Assembly (NCBI RefSeq): GCF_014529935.1
Contig: NZ_JACVFC010000001.1
Coordinates: 248,001 to 312,000, forward strand
DNA from: Chitinophaga qingshengii
GTDB lineage: Bacteria > Bacteroidota > Bacteroidia > Chitinophagales > Chitinophagaceae
Direction: 5' to 3'
DNA: 64,000 bases
Of this stretch, positions 42,901-51,782 are shown one piece after another (the first letter of the stretch is position 1; each line of letters starts with the position of its first letter). The translations under genes were made by a program, and so were the position numbers. The notes beneath the pieces are model-generated. The model was not told where the DNA came from. It was given only the letters and a program-made list of their open reading frames with translations, and made no database searches.

Positions 42901-43025
42901 CTCACACCCGGTAAGGGCTGTTTGTTACCGTCTGTCACCTTTCCCCGCACCGGATGTTGTTGTGAAAAGCCCACCCCGCTCGTCAAAAGGAGCAGGATGA
43001 GTAAAGGAAGGAAGGCATTTTTCAT
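39909..43025 (-). CDS. SusC/RagA family TonB-linked transporter of the polysaccharide locus
   Basis: A 1038-residue outer-membrane transporter: signal peptide ('LLLLTSGVGFSQQ'), CarboxypepD_reg-like domain ('VRGKVTDGNKQPLPGVSVHV'), SusC box 'NETVVIGYQTITRKSVTTAV', plug ('LLVRGFTTITGGSDPLIVVDG', 'DAAATAIYGSRGGAGVIMV') and beta-barrel ending 'PKYYAFGFNANF'. There is no STN domain. It is 109 nt downstream of the DUF5107 gene and 28 nt upstream of SusD. It should import oligosaccharides released by the locus's surface enzymes. Confidence 0.93.
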   Translation of the reverse strand: MKNAFLPLLILLLLTSGVGFSQQHPVRGKVTDGNKQPLPGVSVHVKHEKTGVVTDANGLFSLNARIGDTLVCSFVGYASRETPVTAAALHLIVLTETEHNLNETVVIGYQTITRKSVTTAVSSVNTKDIAPTTTANVANTLQGKVPGLQVFQGGGTPGAQPKLLVRGFTTITGGSDPLIVVDGVLTSFGGLNDLNPADIEKVDVLKDAAATAIYGSRGGAGVIMVTTKRGKEKTLVNFNGSSGVNHWVKPHLAGTGEYVDFYKKVYAANNQTLPANGAVSDVNTDWWNATIRDGYTHNYNVSASGNKNGLSFYGSLGYFDQTSTFRAQRNTGDYQKVTARLNIDYQLSKIFKIGVNLVPRFETYGDGGGTGLFNIMSIAPNVGITKTPEQTAADVNAYAAGNPGWNFTAYNPVYSQFTRSNFNNISNPVAAMARDFNKNRFFGTQGSAYLEVKPIKNITFRTSFSGFYNSSNATNYNPKYFIDPKDKRDKAEVSQKTALAYRWQVDNTLNYLGAIGKHHINVLVGQSADNYITNSTYVLRQDIPYDADPYRFVSGGAVLADGSGGYQPGAGPFGKMNSYFSRLQYDFNETYFLAASFRADGSSLLSPANRWGYFPTVSAGYVLSNERFMSPVKWINYLKLRASYGRVGGNLPASPGAYQSTLGLVDYVNGDHSRIYGYTPSNVPDPNIKWETTQDVTIGLDAELFNNKFSLVVDKYWRSPKDMLLYLPVQPSLGYPQDYIPTIYTNVGTMRTSGYEAAISYKDKIGKVSYNIGLTLQHFISKAVDLRGQVLYDEISNDVFQSTRRTKTAAGDIVGGYYGYVVDGVFQDQQQIDNYRNKAGDKLQPNARPGDFIYRNVNGDDKIDLNDRTFIGSPYPKMAGGLTLQAAYRGFDIRMEFYGSFGNKVADDYLVRMNPIYGYNFISGSTDKFWNGPGSTNTHPVLSLSDPNGNFTSNSTFFIKDGSYVRNKLMQVGYTLPDKWLKGVGPIRFYVSAQNLFTITKYPGLNPEVPFGGILRYGIDNGQNPIPKYYAFGFNANF

Positions 43026-43134
43026 ATACCAGTTTTTTCATTTGGTGTGAAATACTGTCCTGCTATGCCCGGCCGCCATCCAGGGGCTGCCGGACCATCA
43101 CAGTGAACGTGGATACCAGTTGGCGTTACATAGT

Positions 43135-46100
43135 CTATGGTTTAGGTGCAACAAACGTGGAAGAAAGGGTATATTGTATGAGCTGAAGATGAACCTGGGC
43201 GCCGGTATGCATACTATCGAGCGCTAATACTTCCTGCAGGCAGGATGCGCTTTTATCATATTGTTCCAATCCCAGGTATCCTAACCCCAACAGATATTTG
43301 CAATGTATTTTGTTGCGCAGGCTCAGGTCATCATCGAAGATGAGCAGGTTGGGCAGGGAAACAGCGAAATAGTCGATCCGTATTTCGTCGTTTTCATGAG
43401 CCTGACCGTAAGCCAGCAGTTTCTCAAAAATGGCGGTGGCGGCGGCTTCCTGCCCGGCTGCCTTGCAGGCGAGGCCCTGGTAGAAGATCTTATCCGGCTG
43501 CTGGTCGTTGTAGTAGATCGCTGCGCCAGGCTCCGCATTGCCTTCGGCTGCGGTGTTCCAACAGGCTTTGGCTTGTGTTTCGTTACCCGCCTGTTGATGG
43601 GCTACACCCATCCAGTAGAAGATGTCATTTTCCCGGGCGCCGAACAGTTTACCTTCGCCGAGGTTGTCGGGGTACTGTTGTGCTTTTTCCAGGTAAACCA
43701 GCGCCTCTGCCGGCTGGCCTTCGCGGATAGCTTGTTTAGCCAGTTCCACCAGGCTCAGTACATACTGACCGGATACCTTTCCTTCTCCCCCTTCCCAGGG
43801 ATGAAACTTCCGTTGCTGCAACAGCGTATAGGCGGTATCGTGATGACCCAGGAAATTATGCAGGGCCGCTATTTCCAGGTACAGGTCATCTCTTTCGCGT
43901 GCGACGGACCGGTGTGTAGTCAGCAGTTCCAGGCGGGTGGCTGGCGGCACATTGAGCCGCTTGTACAGCTGGTCCAGTTCCATGAGTACCCGCGCATCCT
44001 GCTGGTTCAGACGGAAGGCCGTTTCGAGATAAGTCCGTGCTGCGGCCGGGTCCTGGCGTTTATTAAAGAAAGCAATGCCCAGGTTGCGTTGTACTGTTGG
44101 GAAAGCCGCGTCTTTCGCGGCAGCCGACAGCCAGTGGTCTATTGCCAGTTCGTATTGTTTTTTATCGTAGAACAGGTTACCCAGGAAATAATGCGCCTTC
44201 GCGTCCTGTTCATTTAACCGGATAGCCGTTTGCAGTACCGCGATATCCTGCAGCCTGTTGGGGAAGTGATGCCCTGCCTCAGCAGCGGCAGCGCGCCGGA
44301 AATGATCCGCCGCCTTTGTGGCTTCACCCGCTTTATGGTGACAATATCCCAGGTAGTATTGTGTTAATGGTAGTTGTAATTGTGTTGCCGAGGCCAGGCT
44401 GATCAGCGCCGCTGCATGCGCATACAGCCCCATGCCCATATAATCCAGCGCGTAGGCAATCAGGTTGCCGGCATGCTCCCTGCTCCGTTCCCGTATAGCC
44501 GTGAGCGTGGTAGCTGCTTTTTCTGTATGACCTGTTTCCTGGTAACTCAGGTACAGCTCATAAAGGGCGCTGAGGTTGAAAGCATCCCGCTGCAGCGCGT
44601 ATTCCGCCGTGGAAAAGGTTTCTTTCATACGCCCCAGCTGCCGCAGCGCCTGGCACTTTACCGTATAGGCGCGGCCGTTACGGGCGTTACGATCGATAGC
44701 CCAGTTAATGTGTGACAAAGCGCGGGCTGGTTTGCCCTGCAGGATGTCCAGCTGGGCAATGAAATAATAAGCCGCATCCTGCCAGGCGCTGCTCCATGCT
44801 GCTTTGAAGAAGGCATCGTAAGCCGCTTCGTAGCGCTCCTGGTAATACAGGCAGAGGCCCAGGTTATAATAAGGCTCCCCATCATAAGGATTAGGGTTCC
44901 GTTGGGTGATCGTGGTAATAGCCCGGCGGAAATATGGTTCACTTTGGGCAAACTGTCCTCTTCGCAGGTACCATAGGCCCAGTGCGTTATTACAGCGTAC
45001 ATCACCGGCATCACGGCGCAGCGCCTCTTCATAATAAGGTACCGGGCTATAGGTTGCGTGGCGGTATTGTTCCAGGTGTTGCCCCGTAAGGAACAGCTGT
45101 TCATTCTGCGCTATTTCCGCAGGCAGTTTAGCCGGGGCTGCCGGTTCGGGTACTGGTTTTTCCTCCGCAGATACCGCTGCGCTGAAATGCAGCAGCTCCT
45201 GTCCACTGCTACCTGCTATGCTGATCTCCAGTGCGGTGCCGGCCACACCGGCCGGCCAGGGTGCTGTGGCGGTAAATATTGTTTCGGGAGATACCGTAGC
45301 GGTTTCACGCCAGATAATTGTTCCTTCGGCACTGGCTTGTATCGTTAGTCCTTCCTGCAGACTGGTAGCAAACAGCTGCACCTGCAATTGGCAGTCCGCT
45401 ACCGCAGCGCGCAGCAACAAATCTTTAGAAGCGTTGCTTACAAGCCCCAGTTCCCGGTAGGGCAGGAAATATTGTTTGAACGTTTTTTCTTCAAAAGGCA
45501 TCAGCCAGGTAAAGTCTGGCTGGTTATCGGTATAAACACCGGTCATCAGCTCAATATAAGGACCGTCGGTGTCTGTCAGGTTTTTATCCCATGCCAGGCC
45601 GAAGTCGCTGTTACCCCAGGTCCATTGTTTTTTACCTGGCGACACATGATGATCTGCCACATGCAGTACACCTGCGCCGGTATCATGTTCGTAGCCACCT
45701 ACAAAGTCATACGCCGAATTGACGGCCATATATGAAGTTGGTACCGGAATGTTTTTATACCGGGAAATATCGGTCCCTGGTGCATAGTCGACTTTATAGT
45801 ACACGCCTTTCGCAATCGGGAAGGTCGACACATCTCTTTTACCGTGGTCAAATACCGCATGTACATCCGGTGGAAACACCGACTGGTAGTGATCGTTTAC
45901 CTTCACCGCCGGATTGGCCCACCAGAGAAAGGTCTGCGGCAGGTGCGTACGGTTAAACAGTTTGACATCTATTTCCAGGTAGGCTTTATCTTCATACAAC
46001 GTGAAGCCCGCCATGCCTTTGGTTTGAAACATAGCCTCTACCTCGCTTACCCAAATTGTTTTACTGCCATCAGGTTGTTCCGTGATATGGTAATCTACCG

Positions 46101-46485
46101 GTTCAAACGTAGAAGGCCGGTGGTGCTGTGGCCAGTTGAACTCGATACCGCCTGAAATCCAGGGACCGCACAGCCCTACCAGTGCCGGTTTGATCACCTG
46201 GTTATAATAAATAAAATGCCGTTGTTTCAGTTTATCATAGGCCATTTGTATACGGCCGCCCAGTTCCGGCAGTATCATGATCTTCAGGTAACGGTTCTCT
46301 ATAAACAAAGCCACATAAGGCTTATCCTGCTTCTCATCATGAATTTTTTCAATCACCGGGTTGGGATATACTACCCCGCTGCTGCCCTGATACACCCGTT
46401 TTTCAAAGAACATGGGATTTTTTTCCGGCTCCCCTACCGCATAGGTAGGTATCATAACAATCTCCTTCCAGGTTGCTACTTTCAT
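43135..46485 (-). CDS. DUF5107 domain protein with C-terminal TPR repeats
   Basis: A 1116-residue cytosolic-looking protein without signal peptide. Residues about 30-340 match the DUF5107 pattern ('YPNPVIEKIHDEKQDKPYVAL', 'LKIMILPELGGRIQMAYDKL', 'GPWISGGIEFNWPQHHRPST'), a galactose-mutarotase-like beta-sandwich. From about residue 465 there are many tetratricopeptide repeats ('NNALGLWYLRRGQFAQSEPYF', 'YYNLGLCLYYQERYEAAYDAF' and so on). Such proteins recur in Bacteroidota glycan loci and in sugar operons; the sandwich may bind or process a sugar and the repeats may mediate assembly, but no reaction is established. It lies 22 nt after the sugar porter. Confidence 0.88.
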   Translation of the reverse strand: MKVATWKEIVMIPTYAVGEPEKNPMFFEKRVYQGSSGVVYPNPVIEKIHDEKQDKPYVALFIENRYLKIMILPELGGRIQMAYDKLKQRHFIYYNQVIKPALVGLCGPWISGGIEFNWPQHHRPSTFEPVDYHITEQPDGSKTIWVSEVEAMFQTKGMAGFTLYEDKAYLEIDVKLFNRTHLPQTFLWWANPAVKVNDHYQSVFPPDVHAVFDHGKRDVSTFPIAKGVYYKVDYAPGTDISRYKNIPVPTSYMAVNSAYDFVGGYEHDTGAGVLHVADHHVSPGKKQWTWGNSDFGLAWDKNLTDTDGPYIELMTGVYTDNQPDFTWLMPFEEKTFKQYFLPYRELGLVSNASKDLLLRAAVADCQLQVQLFATSLQEGLTIQASAEGTIIWRETATVSPETIFTATAPWPAGVAGTALEISIAGSSGQELLHFSAAVSAEEKPVPEPAAPAKLPAEIAQNEQLFLTGQHLEQYRHATYSPVPYYEEALRRDAGDVRCNNALGLWYLRRGQFAQSEPYFRRAITTITQRNPNPYDGEPYYNLGLCLYYQERYEAAYDAFFKAAWSSAWQDAAYYFIAQLDILQGKPARALSHINWAIDRNARNGRAYTVKCQALRQLGRMKETFSTAEYALQRDAFNLSALYELYLSYQETGHTEKAATTLTAIRERSREHAGNLIAYALDYMGMGLYAHAAALISLASATQLQLPLTQYYLGYCHHKAGEATKAADHFRRAAAAEAGHHFPNRLQDIAVLQTAIRLNEQDAKAHYFLGNLFYDKKQYELAIDHWLSAAAKDAAFPTVQRNLGIAFFNKRQDPAAARTYLETAFRLNQQDARVLMELDQLYKRLNVPPATRLELLTTHRSVARERDDLYLEIAALHNFLGHHDTAYTLLQQRKFHPWEGGEGKVSGQYVLSLVELAKQAIREGQPAEALVYLEKAQQYPDNLGEGKLFGARENDIFYWMGVAHQQAGNETQAKACWNTAAEGNAEPGAAIYYNDQQPDKIFYQGLACKAAGQEAAATAIFEKLLAYGQAHENDEIRIDYFAVSLPNLLIFDDDLSLRNKIHCKYLLGLGYLGLEQYDKSASCLQEVLALDSMHTGAQVHLQLIQYTLSSTFVAPKP

Positions 46486-46507
46486 CAGCTATCTTTTTAA
46501 TATGCAA

Positions 46508-47854
46508 TTAGTGTATGGTTAACCGTTGTTCCAGCTCTTCGAGTGTCTGGCCTTTGGTTTCTTTTACTTTGGCACGGATAAACAGGAAGCCCAGCAGGCA
46601 AATGCCGGCATAGAGATAAAAAGGCCCATAGGCGCCCAGGCGCTCTGCCAGTAACGGGAAGGTAAAGACCAATATAAAGTAGGCGCCCCAAAGGCTTACA
46701 ATTGCGATGGAAGATGCTTTCCCCCTCACGCTGTTGGGGAATATTTCCGATATCAGCACCCAGGTAACCGGAGCCAGGGAACTGGCATACATGGCGATAG
46801 CCAGCAATACGAGCAGGGAAATCCAACCGGCGGCAGCTTTAGCGCTCAGCAATACTGCCAGCACCACGTATACTACACACAAGCCAAGAGAGCCCATCAG
46901 CATCAGCGGACGGCGTCCTATCTTATCTACCTGCGCCATAGCCACCAGCGTAAACACCGTATTCACCATGCCGATGCCGATGGTCTCCAACAGCTGCCGG
47001 TTGACGTCAGCGCCGATAGAAGCGAAAATGGTTGAAGTATAGTTGAAGACTACGTTAATACCACAGAACTGCTGAAACACCGCCAGTGTAATACCGACGA
47101 GCACCGCAGGCCTCACCGCTTTTCCAAATACATCCCTGTAGGAGGGCGCAGGCGCATTTCTCACCGTGGCCTTCACATTTTCTTCCACAGTAGCGGCAAA
47201 AGCAGGCCCGCCGATTTTCAGCAGCGTCTTTTGGGCAGCTGCCTGACGGCCGGCCTGCAGGAGCCAGCGCGGGCTTTCCGGCAGGAACAGTACGCCCAGT
47301 AAAAACAGGAGCGACGGTACCGCCCCCAGCCCAAACATCCAGCGCCAGGCATCCGGTCCTTTATCTGCCAGGAAATAATTCACCACATTGGTGATCAAAA
47401 TACCGAGTACAATGGTCAGCTGGTTAATGGCCACATTTCTCCCCCGTATAGCCGTTGGCGATACTTCCGCTATATACAGCGGACTTAACATAGAAGCCAT
47501 GCCCACACCGATACCGGCACAAAAACGCATACCCACGAAAATGGTGAACCCTGTAGCAGCGGCCATACCCAGCGATGACAGGAAAAACGTCAATGCCGCC
47601 ACCACGAGGCCCGGCCTTCGCCCGTAGCGATCCGCCATCCAGCCTGCGAGCAAACAACCAACAATACAACCCAACGCCAGCGAACCGGTGAGAAATCCTT
47701 CTCCCAATGTAGACAATACAAACTGCTCCCGCAGGAAAGGCAAGGCCCCTGAAATCACGGCAAAGTCAAATCCAAACAGATAGCCGCCCAGCGCGGAAAT
47801 AAAAGATATGCCCAGAATATAGCCGGCATTGTAAGCATTGTTGTCTTGTTTCAT
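46508..47854 (-). CDS. Sugar porter family MFS transporter
   Basis: A 448-residue inner-membrane protein with the sugar-porter fingerprints: 'GWMADRYGRRPGLV' after helix 2, 'SPTAIRGRNVAINQLTIVLGI', 'PESPRWLLQAGR' after helix 6, 'GINVVFNYTSTIF' in helix 7, 'DKIGRRPLMLMGSLGL', and the C-terminal 'VKETKGQTLEELEQRL'. It resembles XylE/GalP/AraE-type H+ symporters and would move the monosaccharide released by the locus into the cytoplasm. It lies between a GH30 gene and the DUF5107 gene. Confidence 0.92.
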   Translation of the reverse strand: MKQDNNAYNAGYILGISFISALGGYLFGFDFAVISGALPFLREQFVLSTLGEGFLTGSLALGCIVGCLLAGWMADRYGRRPGLVVAALTFFLSSLGMAAATGFTIFVGMRFCAGIGVGMASMLSPLYIAEVSPTAIRGRNVAINQLTIVLGILITNVVNYFLADKGPDAWRWMFGLGAVPSLLFLLGVLFLPESPRWLLQAGRQAAAQKTLLKIGGPAFAATVEENVKATVRNAPAPSYRDVFGKAVRPAVLVGITLAVFQQFCGINVVFNYTSTIFASIGADVNRQLLETIGIGMVNTVFTLVAMAQVDKIGRRPLMLMGSLGLCVVYVVLAVLLSAKAAAGWISLLVLLAIAMYASSLAPVTWVLISEIFPNSVRGKASSIAIVSLWGAYFILVFTFPLLAERLGAYGPFYLYAGICLLGFLFIRAKVKETKGQTLEELEQRLTIH

Positions 47855-47950
47855 TCTTCAGACGTGGATGATTGGTTGTAATGTAAAGCTACTGATTGAT
47901 CCGGCATAGCGCCATGGACAATATACAGTAAAACATAGATTATCTTATGC

Positions 47951-49408
47951 TCACTGCCATATCACTTGTATAGTAGTAAACGATTTTCCCGGAAATTCCA
48001 CCAGGTAATAATTCAGATTCACATTGTCCTGTGTCCATACCAGGGCCTGGTTTTCCGTAGCGCTGGTGCGGTAAATACGGATCGAGGAGATATTCCTGCC
48101 GAAGTTGATACGCACCCGGTTTTGTGCATAGGTATTCCAGTTGACCACGTTCACCATCCCCCGGTTATTATCCATGAAAGCTGTCACATTATCCGCACCG
48201 AAGTTAACGATGCTATCCAGTGTAGTGGGGATATAACGTTTACGCAGCAACGAATCCGTAAACTGTTTGTAGCTATAGTAATTCTTTTTTCTCACGGCAT
48301 CCTGGCCCCATGGCGTATACAGGAGACCGCCGAAGTTGGACTCCGGATTGCCCCATTCAAAGTAGAGCCAGCCCCTGGCGCCACCACGGAAGGCATCGTG
48401 GAATTTGTTGACCAGGTCGAGCGCGGAGACCAGTTCATCCGGCGCTGTACTACCAAAACCGGTATGCCATTCGGTCATATAAAGTCCTTTATTGCCGGCA
48501 AGATTGGAAGCTGCTGTAAAATTAGCGGCAGAACTCCCCCCGTACTGATGGGTAGTAAATTTATCGATGTAGGGATTCAGCAGGCTCGCGTAGTTGACGG
48601 TATGTGTTACATCAATACAATCAGGCGCAGTAAGCTGAGGCATCACCACACCGGCGGCAGGTAATTTGGTTTTTAACCAGCTACCAGTTTGGTTATACAC
48701 CGCCTGCGCCACCGATGGCGTGAAGGTGGCGGATTCATAACCGGTATTATCTGCATTCTGATCCGGCTCATTCATCAGGCTCAGATAGTCCACCTGCAGT
48801 CCGTTATCTTTCAGGTGTTGCAGGTGCGCGTATATATGTTCCCCGAATTCCGCATAAGCATTGCTGACACTGGTATTCAGGGTACCGCCGTGATTGACAT
48901 CGTTATTTGTTTTCAGGAATTTAGGCGGTGATAGGATGATTGCCCATATTTTGATGCCGGGGTTGAGTAACCTTGCTTTCTTCACCGCCGTGATCTGGTC
49001 TACCAGGTTGGAGTTGACCGAAAAATTAAATTTGCTGAAGTCGGTCACATTGGGATCGGTGTTATCATTCACATCTTCCACTCCACCTGCCCGCAACACA
49101 ATACGGAAAACGTTTACGCCCAGGTCCTGCCAAAGCCAGTTGGCTGCCGTATTGTAGTTGGTGATACCGTTCACGATATGTCCGCTGTAAAAGTAACAGC
49201 CGGCGCCGAGCAGATCTATGGTTTGGCGGGGATTATTCAGGTCCAGGGTAATTTTACCGCCGGTTTCAATGTTGGCAGCGATACCTGTCTGCTGCTTATC
49301 CGGTTTATCTATATCGGTCAGTGCCCGGTCGATGGCCGATTTGCTGCAGGCCAGGCCAAACATGGCGCTGACGCCTGCCAATACAGCAATGTAGTGCAGT
49401 TTTTTCAT
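47951..49408 (-). CDS. GH30-like glycoside hydrolase, lipoprotein
   Basis: A 485-residue lipoprotein ('SAMFGLAC', Cys21), probably on the cell surface. The TIM barrel shows 'IDLLGAGCYFYSGHIV' at strand 1, acid/base Glu214 in 'YLSLMNEPDQNADNTGYESATF' and nucleophile Glu313 in 'LYMTEWHTGFG'; a C-terminal beta-domain ends 'SFTTIQVIWQ'. This is clan GH-A with a GH30-type layout and differs clearly from the GH30 at 36709. It is the first gene of the minus-strand polysaccharide locus, divergent from an AraC regulator, and may be the surface endo-enzyme. The exact family is less certain than the clan. Confidence 0.78.
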   Translation of the reverse strand: MKKLHYIAVLAGVSAMFGLACSKSAIDRALTDIDKPDKQQTGIAANIETGGKITLDLNNPRQTIDLLGAGCYFYSGHIVNGITNYNTAANWLWQDLGVNVFRIVLRAGGVEDVNDNTDPNVTDFSKFNFSVNSNLVDQITAVKKARLLNPGIKIWAIILSPPKFLKTNNDVNHGGTLNTSVSNAYAEFGEHIYAHLQHLKDNGLQVDYLSLMNEPDQNADNTGYESATFTPSVAQAVYNQTGSWLKTKLPAAGVVMPQLTAPDCIDVTHTVNYASLLNPYIDKFTTHQYGGSSAANFTAASNLAGNKGLYMTEWHTGFGSTAPDELVSALDLVNKFHDAFRGGARGWLYFEWGNPESNFGGLLYTPWGQDAVRKKNYYSYKQFTDSLLRKRYIPTTLDSIVNFGADNVTAFMDNNRGMVNVVNWNTYAQNRVRINFGRNISSIRIYRTSATENQALVWTQDNVNLNYYLVEFPGKSFTTIQVIWQ

Positions 49409-49490
49409 GACGTGGGTGATTGATAAAATGATTAAAATCGCGGAATCGATATGAAATTAGGCATAGTTTCCATGCACGCCTATGGATATT

Positions 49491-49521
49491 TTTGTTGATT
49501 ACATGGATTATATTATTATTG
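49491..49521 (+). promoter_or_regulatory. Candidate promoter of the polysaccharide-locus AraC gene
   Basis: TTTG at 49491-49494 is followed after 19 nt by TATTATTG, one mismatch from TAnnTTTG. The expected start near 49528 gives a short leader before the ATG at 49541. Confidence 0.4.
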
Positions 49522-49540
49522 TCTTCCTAAACCAGTGCGC

Positions 49541-50431
49541 ATGACTTACAAACGCGATGGATTCGACGGGCAAAAGGCGATCATCATTCCCGGAATGGTG
49601 CAGGCAAAATTTTGTAAGGCTAACCCGATGATCAGCGGGGCGTATATTACCGATATCGGTTATTATCCTAATGCACGTTTTCATTTCCGCAGAAGGGCCA
49701 GGGGTGCAGATGAGAACATCCTCATCTATTGTGTGGACGGTAAAGGTGTGACGTCCATTCAATCTAAAATACACCCTATCAGTGCCGGTGATTTTTTTGT
49801 GATACCGGCTGGTCAGCCACATTATTATGGCAGTGACGAAGAGCATCCCTGGAGTATCTACTGGTGTCACTTTAAAGGCCCACAGGCGGAAGAAATTATC
49901 CAGCAGATCATTAACCGGAACGGTTCCTGTAAATACAGCATAGACTACGCAGAAGCACGTACGCATTTATTCAACCAGCTGTATTCTCACCTGGAAAAGG
50001 GTTATAGCTATGAGAACCTGAGCTATGTCAACATCCTGTTTCTGCAATATTTACTCTCTTTTCTTTTCAGTGATAAGTTCACCTCTGCCCTGCCGGAAAA
50101 ACAGGACAACTTCCCGGAGAGTTCCATCGAGTATATGCAGGAACACCTGGACAGCGCGCTGACACTGGAAATGCTGGCACGGCGGACCAATATCTCTCCC
50201 AGTCATTACTCCGCCCTCTTCAAGAAAAAAACGGGCTTCTCTCCTATTGATTATTTTAACCACATGAAAATACAGAAGGCTTGTCAGTACCTGCAATTCA
50301 CTGATCTGCGGATCAATGAAATAGGCTTGCAGCTGGGTATTGAAGACCCCTTTTATTTTTCCCGGCTTTTTACCAAAACGATGGGAATGTCGCCACGGCA
50401 GTACCGGCAGTCGAAACAGGCGAATATCTGA
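49541..50431 (+). CDS. AraC family regulator of the polysaccharide locus
   Basis: A 296-residue protein. The N-terminal arabinose-binding-like cupin shows 'ENILIYCVDGKGVTSIQSK', 'ISAGDFFVIPAGQPHYYGSDE' and 'WSIYWCHFKGPQAEEI'. The C-terminal AraC domain has 'LEMLARRTNISPSHYSALFKK' and 'INEIGLQLGIEDPFYFSRLF', ending 'GMSPRQYRQ'. The ATG is preferred over a GTG two codons upstream because it is the better codon and still leaves the promoter upstream. It diverges from the first GH30 gene across 132 nt and is the likely activator of that locus. Confidence 0.9.
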   Translation: MTYKRDGFDGQKAIIIPGMVQAKFCKANPMISGAYITDIGYYPNARFHFRRRARGADENILIYCVDGKGVTSIQSKIHPISAGDFFVIPAGQPHYYGSDEEHPWSIYWCHFKGPQAEEIIQQIINRNGSCKYSIDYAEARTHLFNQLYSHLEKGYSYENLSYVNILFLQYLLSFLFSDKFTSALPEKQDNFPESSIEYMQEHLDSALTLEMLARRTNISPSHYSALFKKKTGFSPIDYFNHMKIQKACQYLQFTDLRINEIGLQLGIEDPFYFSRLFTKTMGMSPRQYRQSKQANI

Positions 50432-50434
50432 AGT

Positions 50435-50815
50435 TCACAACTTAGCCTTAGCGGCTGTAAAATCCTGCATAAAAGTCCGGAGCATGGTTAACGTAAACAT
50501 TCCCCTGGTACTTACAAACGCCTCGGTTTTACCATTGGTAACAATGTGCAGCACATAATATAAATCATCCACAAAAACAGATTTCCTGCTTACCTGTTCA
50601 TGCTCCGTTAGTAACAGCACGGTATCTGCAATATTTACCCGTATAATATACCGCCTGAAGAGCCGCCGGAATATTATTTCCACCTGTGTATCCGTCAGGT
50701 CCAGGGATACTACCTGCTGTTTTCCCAGTATGAGCAGGACCAAAAAAGCCACCAGTGCGACTACCATGATGCATGTTAATATTAAAGACGAATCTGCAAA
50801 CATCAGTCTATTCAT
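50435..50815 (-). CDS. Small membrane protein of unknown function
   Basis: A 126-residue protein with one strong N-terminal membrane helix ('ILTCIMVVALVAFLVLLILG') and a cytosolic beta-rich domain ('VSLDLTDTQVEIIFRRLFRR', 'FVDDLYYVLHIVTNGKTEAFV') that resembles a bacterial PH-like fold. No family was recognised. It is convergent with the AraC gene, with 3 nt between the two stop codons. Confidence 0.55.
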   Translation of the reverse strand: MNRLMFADSSLILTCIMVVALVAFLVLLILGKQQVVSLDLTDTQVEIIFRRLFRRYIIRVNIADTVLLLTEHEQVSRKSVFVDDLYYVLHIVTNGKTEAFVSTRGMFTLTMLRTFMQDFTAAKAKL

Positions 50816-50872
50816 ATAGCGTAAAGGGATATACGTAAATATACCTAATCTAACGACTCATAAAACCAGCTG

Positions 50873-50902
50873 TTTGCATTTTCCCTTACTTCTATTATTT
50901 TG
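50873..50902 (+). promoter_or_regulatory. Candidate promoter of the AraC gene at 50922
   Basis: TTTG at 50873-50876 and TTATTTTG at 50895-50902, 18 nt apart, one mismatch from the -7 consensus. The position makes an upstream non-ATG start at 50874 impossible and supports the ATG at 50922. Confidence 0.45.
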
Positions 50903-50921
50903 TGAGACGATAAACAGGTTT

Positions 50922-51728
50922 ATGTCAGGTTCAGTTCCGGTTCAGCTCGCAGAAGGCACCTATGTAGGTACCAAGGTGAAAGAACGCGCTTTTGGCGCGA
51001 TCATCACCAGTGAGACCACTTTTGCACCCAACCAGGCGTCTGACTGGCATTTCCATGTAAACCCACACTTCTCCCATATCCTGGAAGGAGGCAGTAAAGA
51101 GGTTAGGAAAGGCGGTACAGAGCGGCAGCTTGCCGGTACCGGTCTGTATTATCATCCTGGTGTGGCACATCAGAATGTGGATTATCTACCGGATACGCGT
51201 ATATTTAATATCGAGTTGAACAACGATTTCTTTGCAACCTTTGGCTTGTCACATCCGCCGCCCTCCATGATGTTTGATGACAGGTTCCCCTTCAATACCA
51301 GCGGTCTTGTCCGGATCATGAAAGAACATTACCTGAATGATAGCGCGTCTGCGATAGCGATGGATCAGCTATGTATAGACCTGATTGCTCCCTCCCAGCA
51401 GGATTTCCGCTGCTTCCCGGAATGGACGGGGAAAATCAGGGATATCATGCACGACCACTGGGATACCCCGTTATCACTCCCCTTCCTGGCCGCCGAGCTG
51501 GATCTTCACCCGGTCACCATTTCCCGTTACTTCTCCCGTTATTTTGGTTGTTCGGCAGGGGAATATCTCCGGAAAATAAAAGTCGAGCGGGCTATCTCCC
51601 TTATCAAAACAGCCACTACTTCCCTCACCGATATTGCCTATGAATGCGGGTTTACCGACCAGGCACATTTCACCAAAACCTTCCGGCGTATTACCGGTAT
51701 GCTTCCCAATCAATACAGAAAGATCTGA
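50922..51728 (+). CDS. AraC family transcriptional regulator
   Basis: A 268-residue protein with a cupin-type N-terminal sensor ('NQASDWHFHVNPHFSHILEGG', 'LAGTGLYYHPGVAHQNVDY') and a C-terminal AraC domain ('LPFLAAELDLHPVTISRYFSR', 'LTDIAYECGFTDQAHFTKTF', ending 'GMLPNQYRK'). It is followed 54 nt later by a GNAT gene on the same strand, with its own promoter-like element. Its ligand and targets are not evident. Confidence 0.88.
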   Translation: MSGSVPVQLAEGTYVGTKVKERAFGAIITSETTFAPNQASDWHFHVNPHFSHILEGGSKEVRKGGTERQLAGTGLYYHPGVAHQNVDYLPDTRIFNIELNNDFFATFGLSHPPPSMMFDDRFPFNTSGLVRIMKEHYLNDSASAIAMDQLCIDLIAPSQQDFRCFPEWTGKIRDIMHDHWDTPLSLPFLAAELDLHPVTISRYFSRYFGCSAGEYLRKIKVERAISLIKTATTSLTDIAYECGFTDQAHFTKTFRRITGMLPNQYRKI

Positions 51729-51770
51729 CAAAAGGTTAATCCCGTACAATTTTACCTCCTGACGGTTGGG

Positions 51771-51778
51771 TAGTTTTG
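51771..51778 (+). promoter_or_regulatory. -7 element directly before the GNAT start codon
   Basis: TAGTTTTG fully matches TAnnTTTG and ends only 4 nt before the ATG of the acetyltransferase gene. A transcript from it would have essentially no leader. The -33 region is weak (TTTT/TTTA about 17 nt upstream). Confidence 0.45.
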
Positions 51779-51782
51779 TGGC

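Noticed and set aside
41448..42914. A 488-codon open frame on the plus strand
   Set aside because: It lies wholly antisense to the SusC gene, whose protein is unmistakable. The antisense translation has no recognisable domain and reflects codon bias.
49465..49487. Short inverted repeat (TCCAT/ATGGA) in the spacer between the GH30 gene and its AraC regulator
   Set aside because: Five-base arms are too short to distinguish from chance, although an AraC operator in this spacer is expected.
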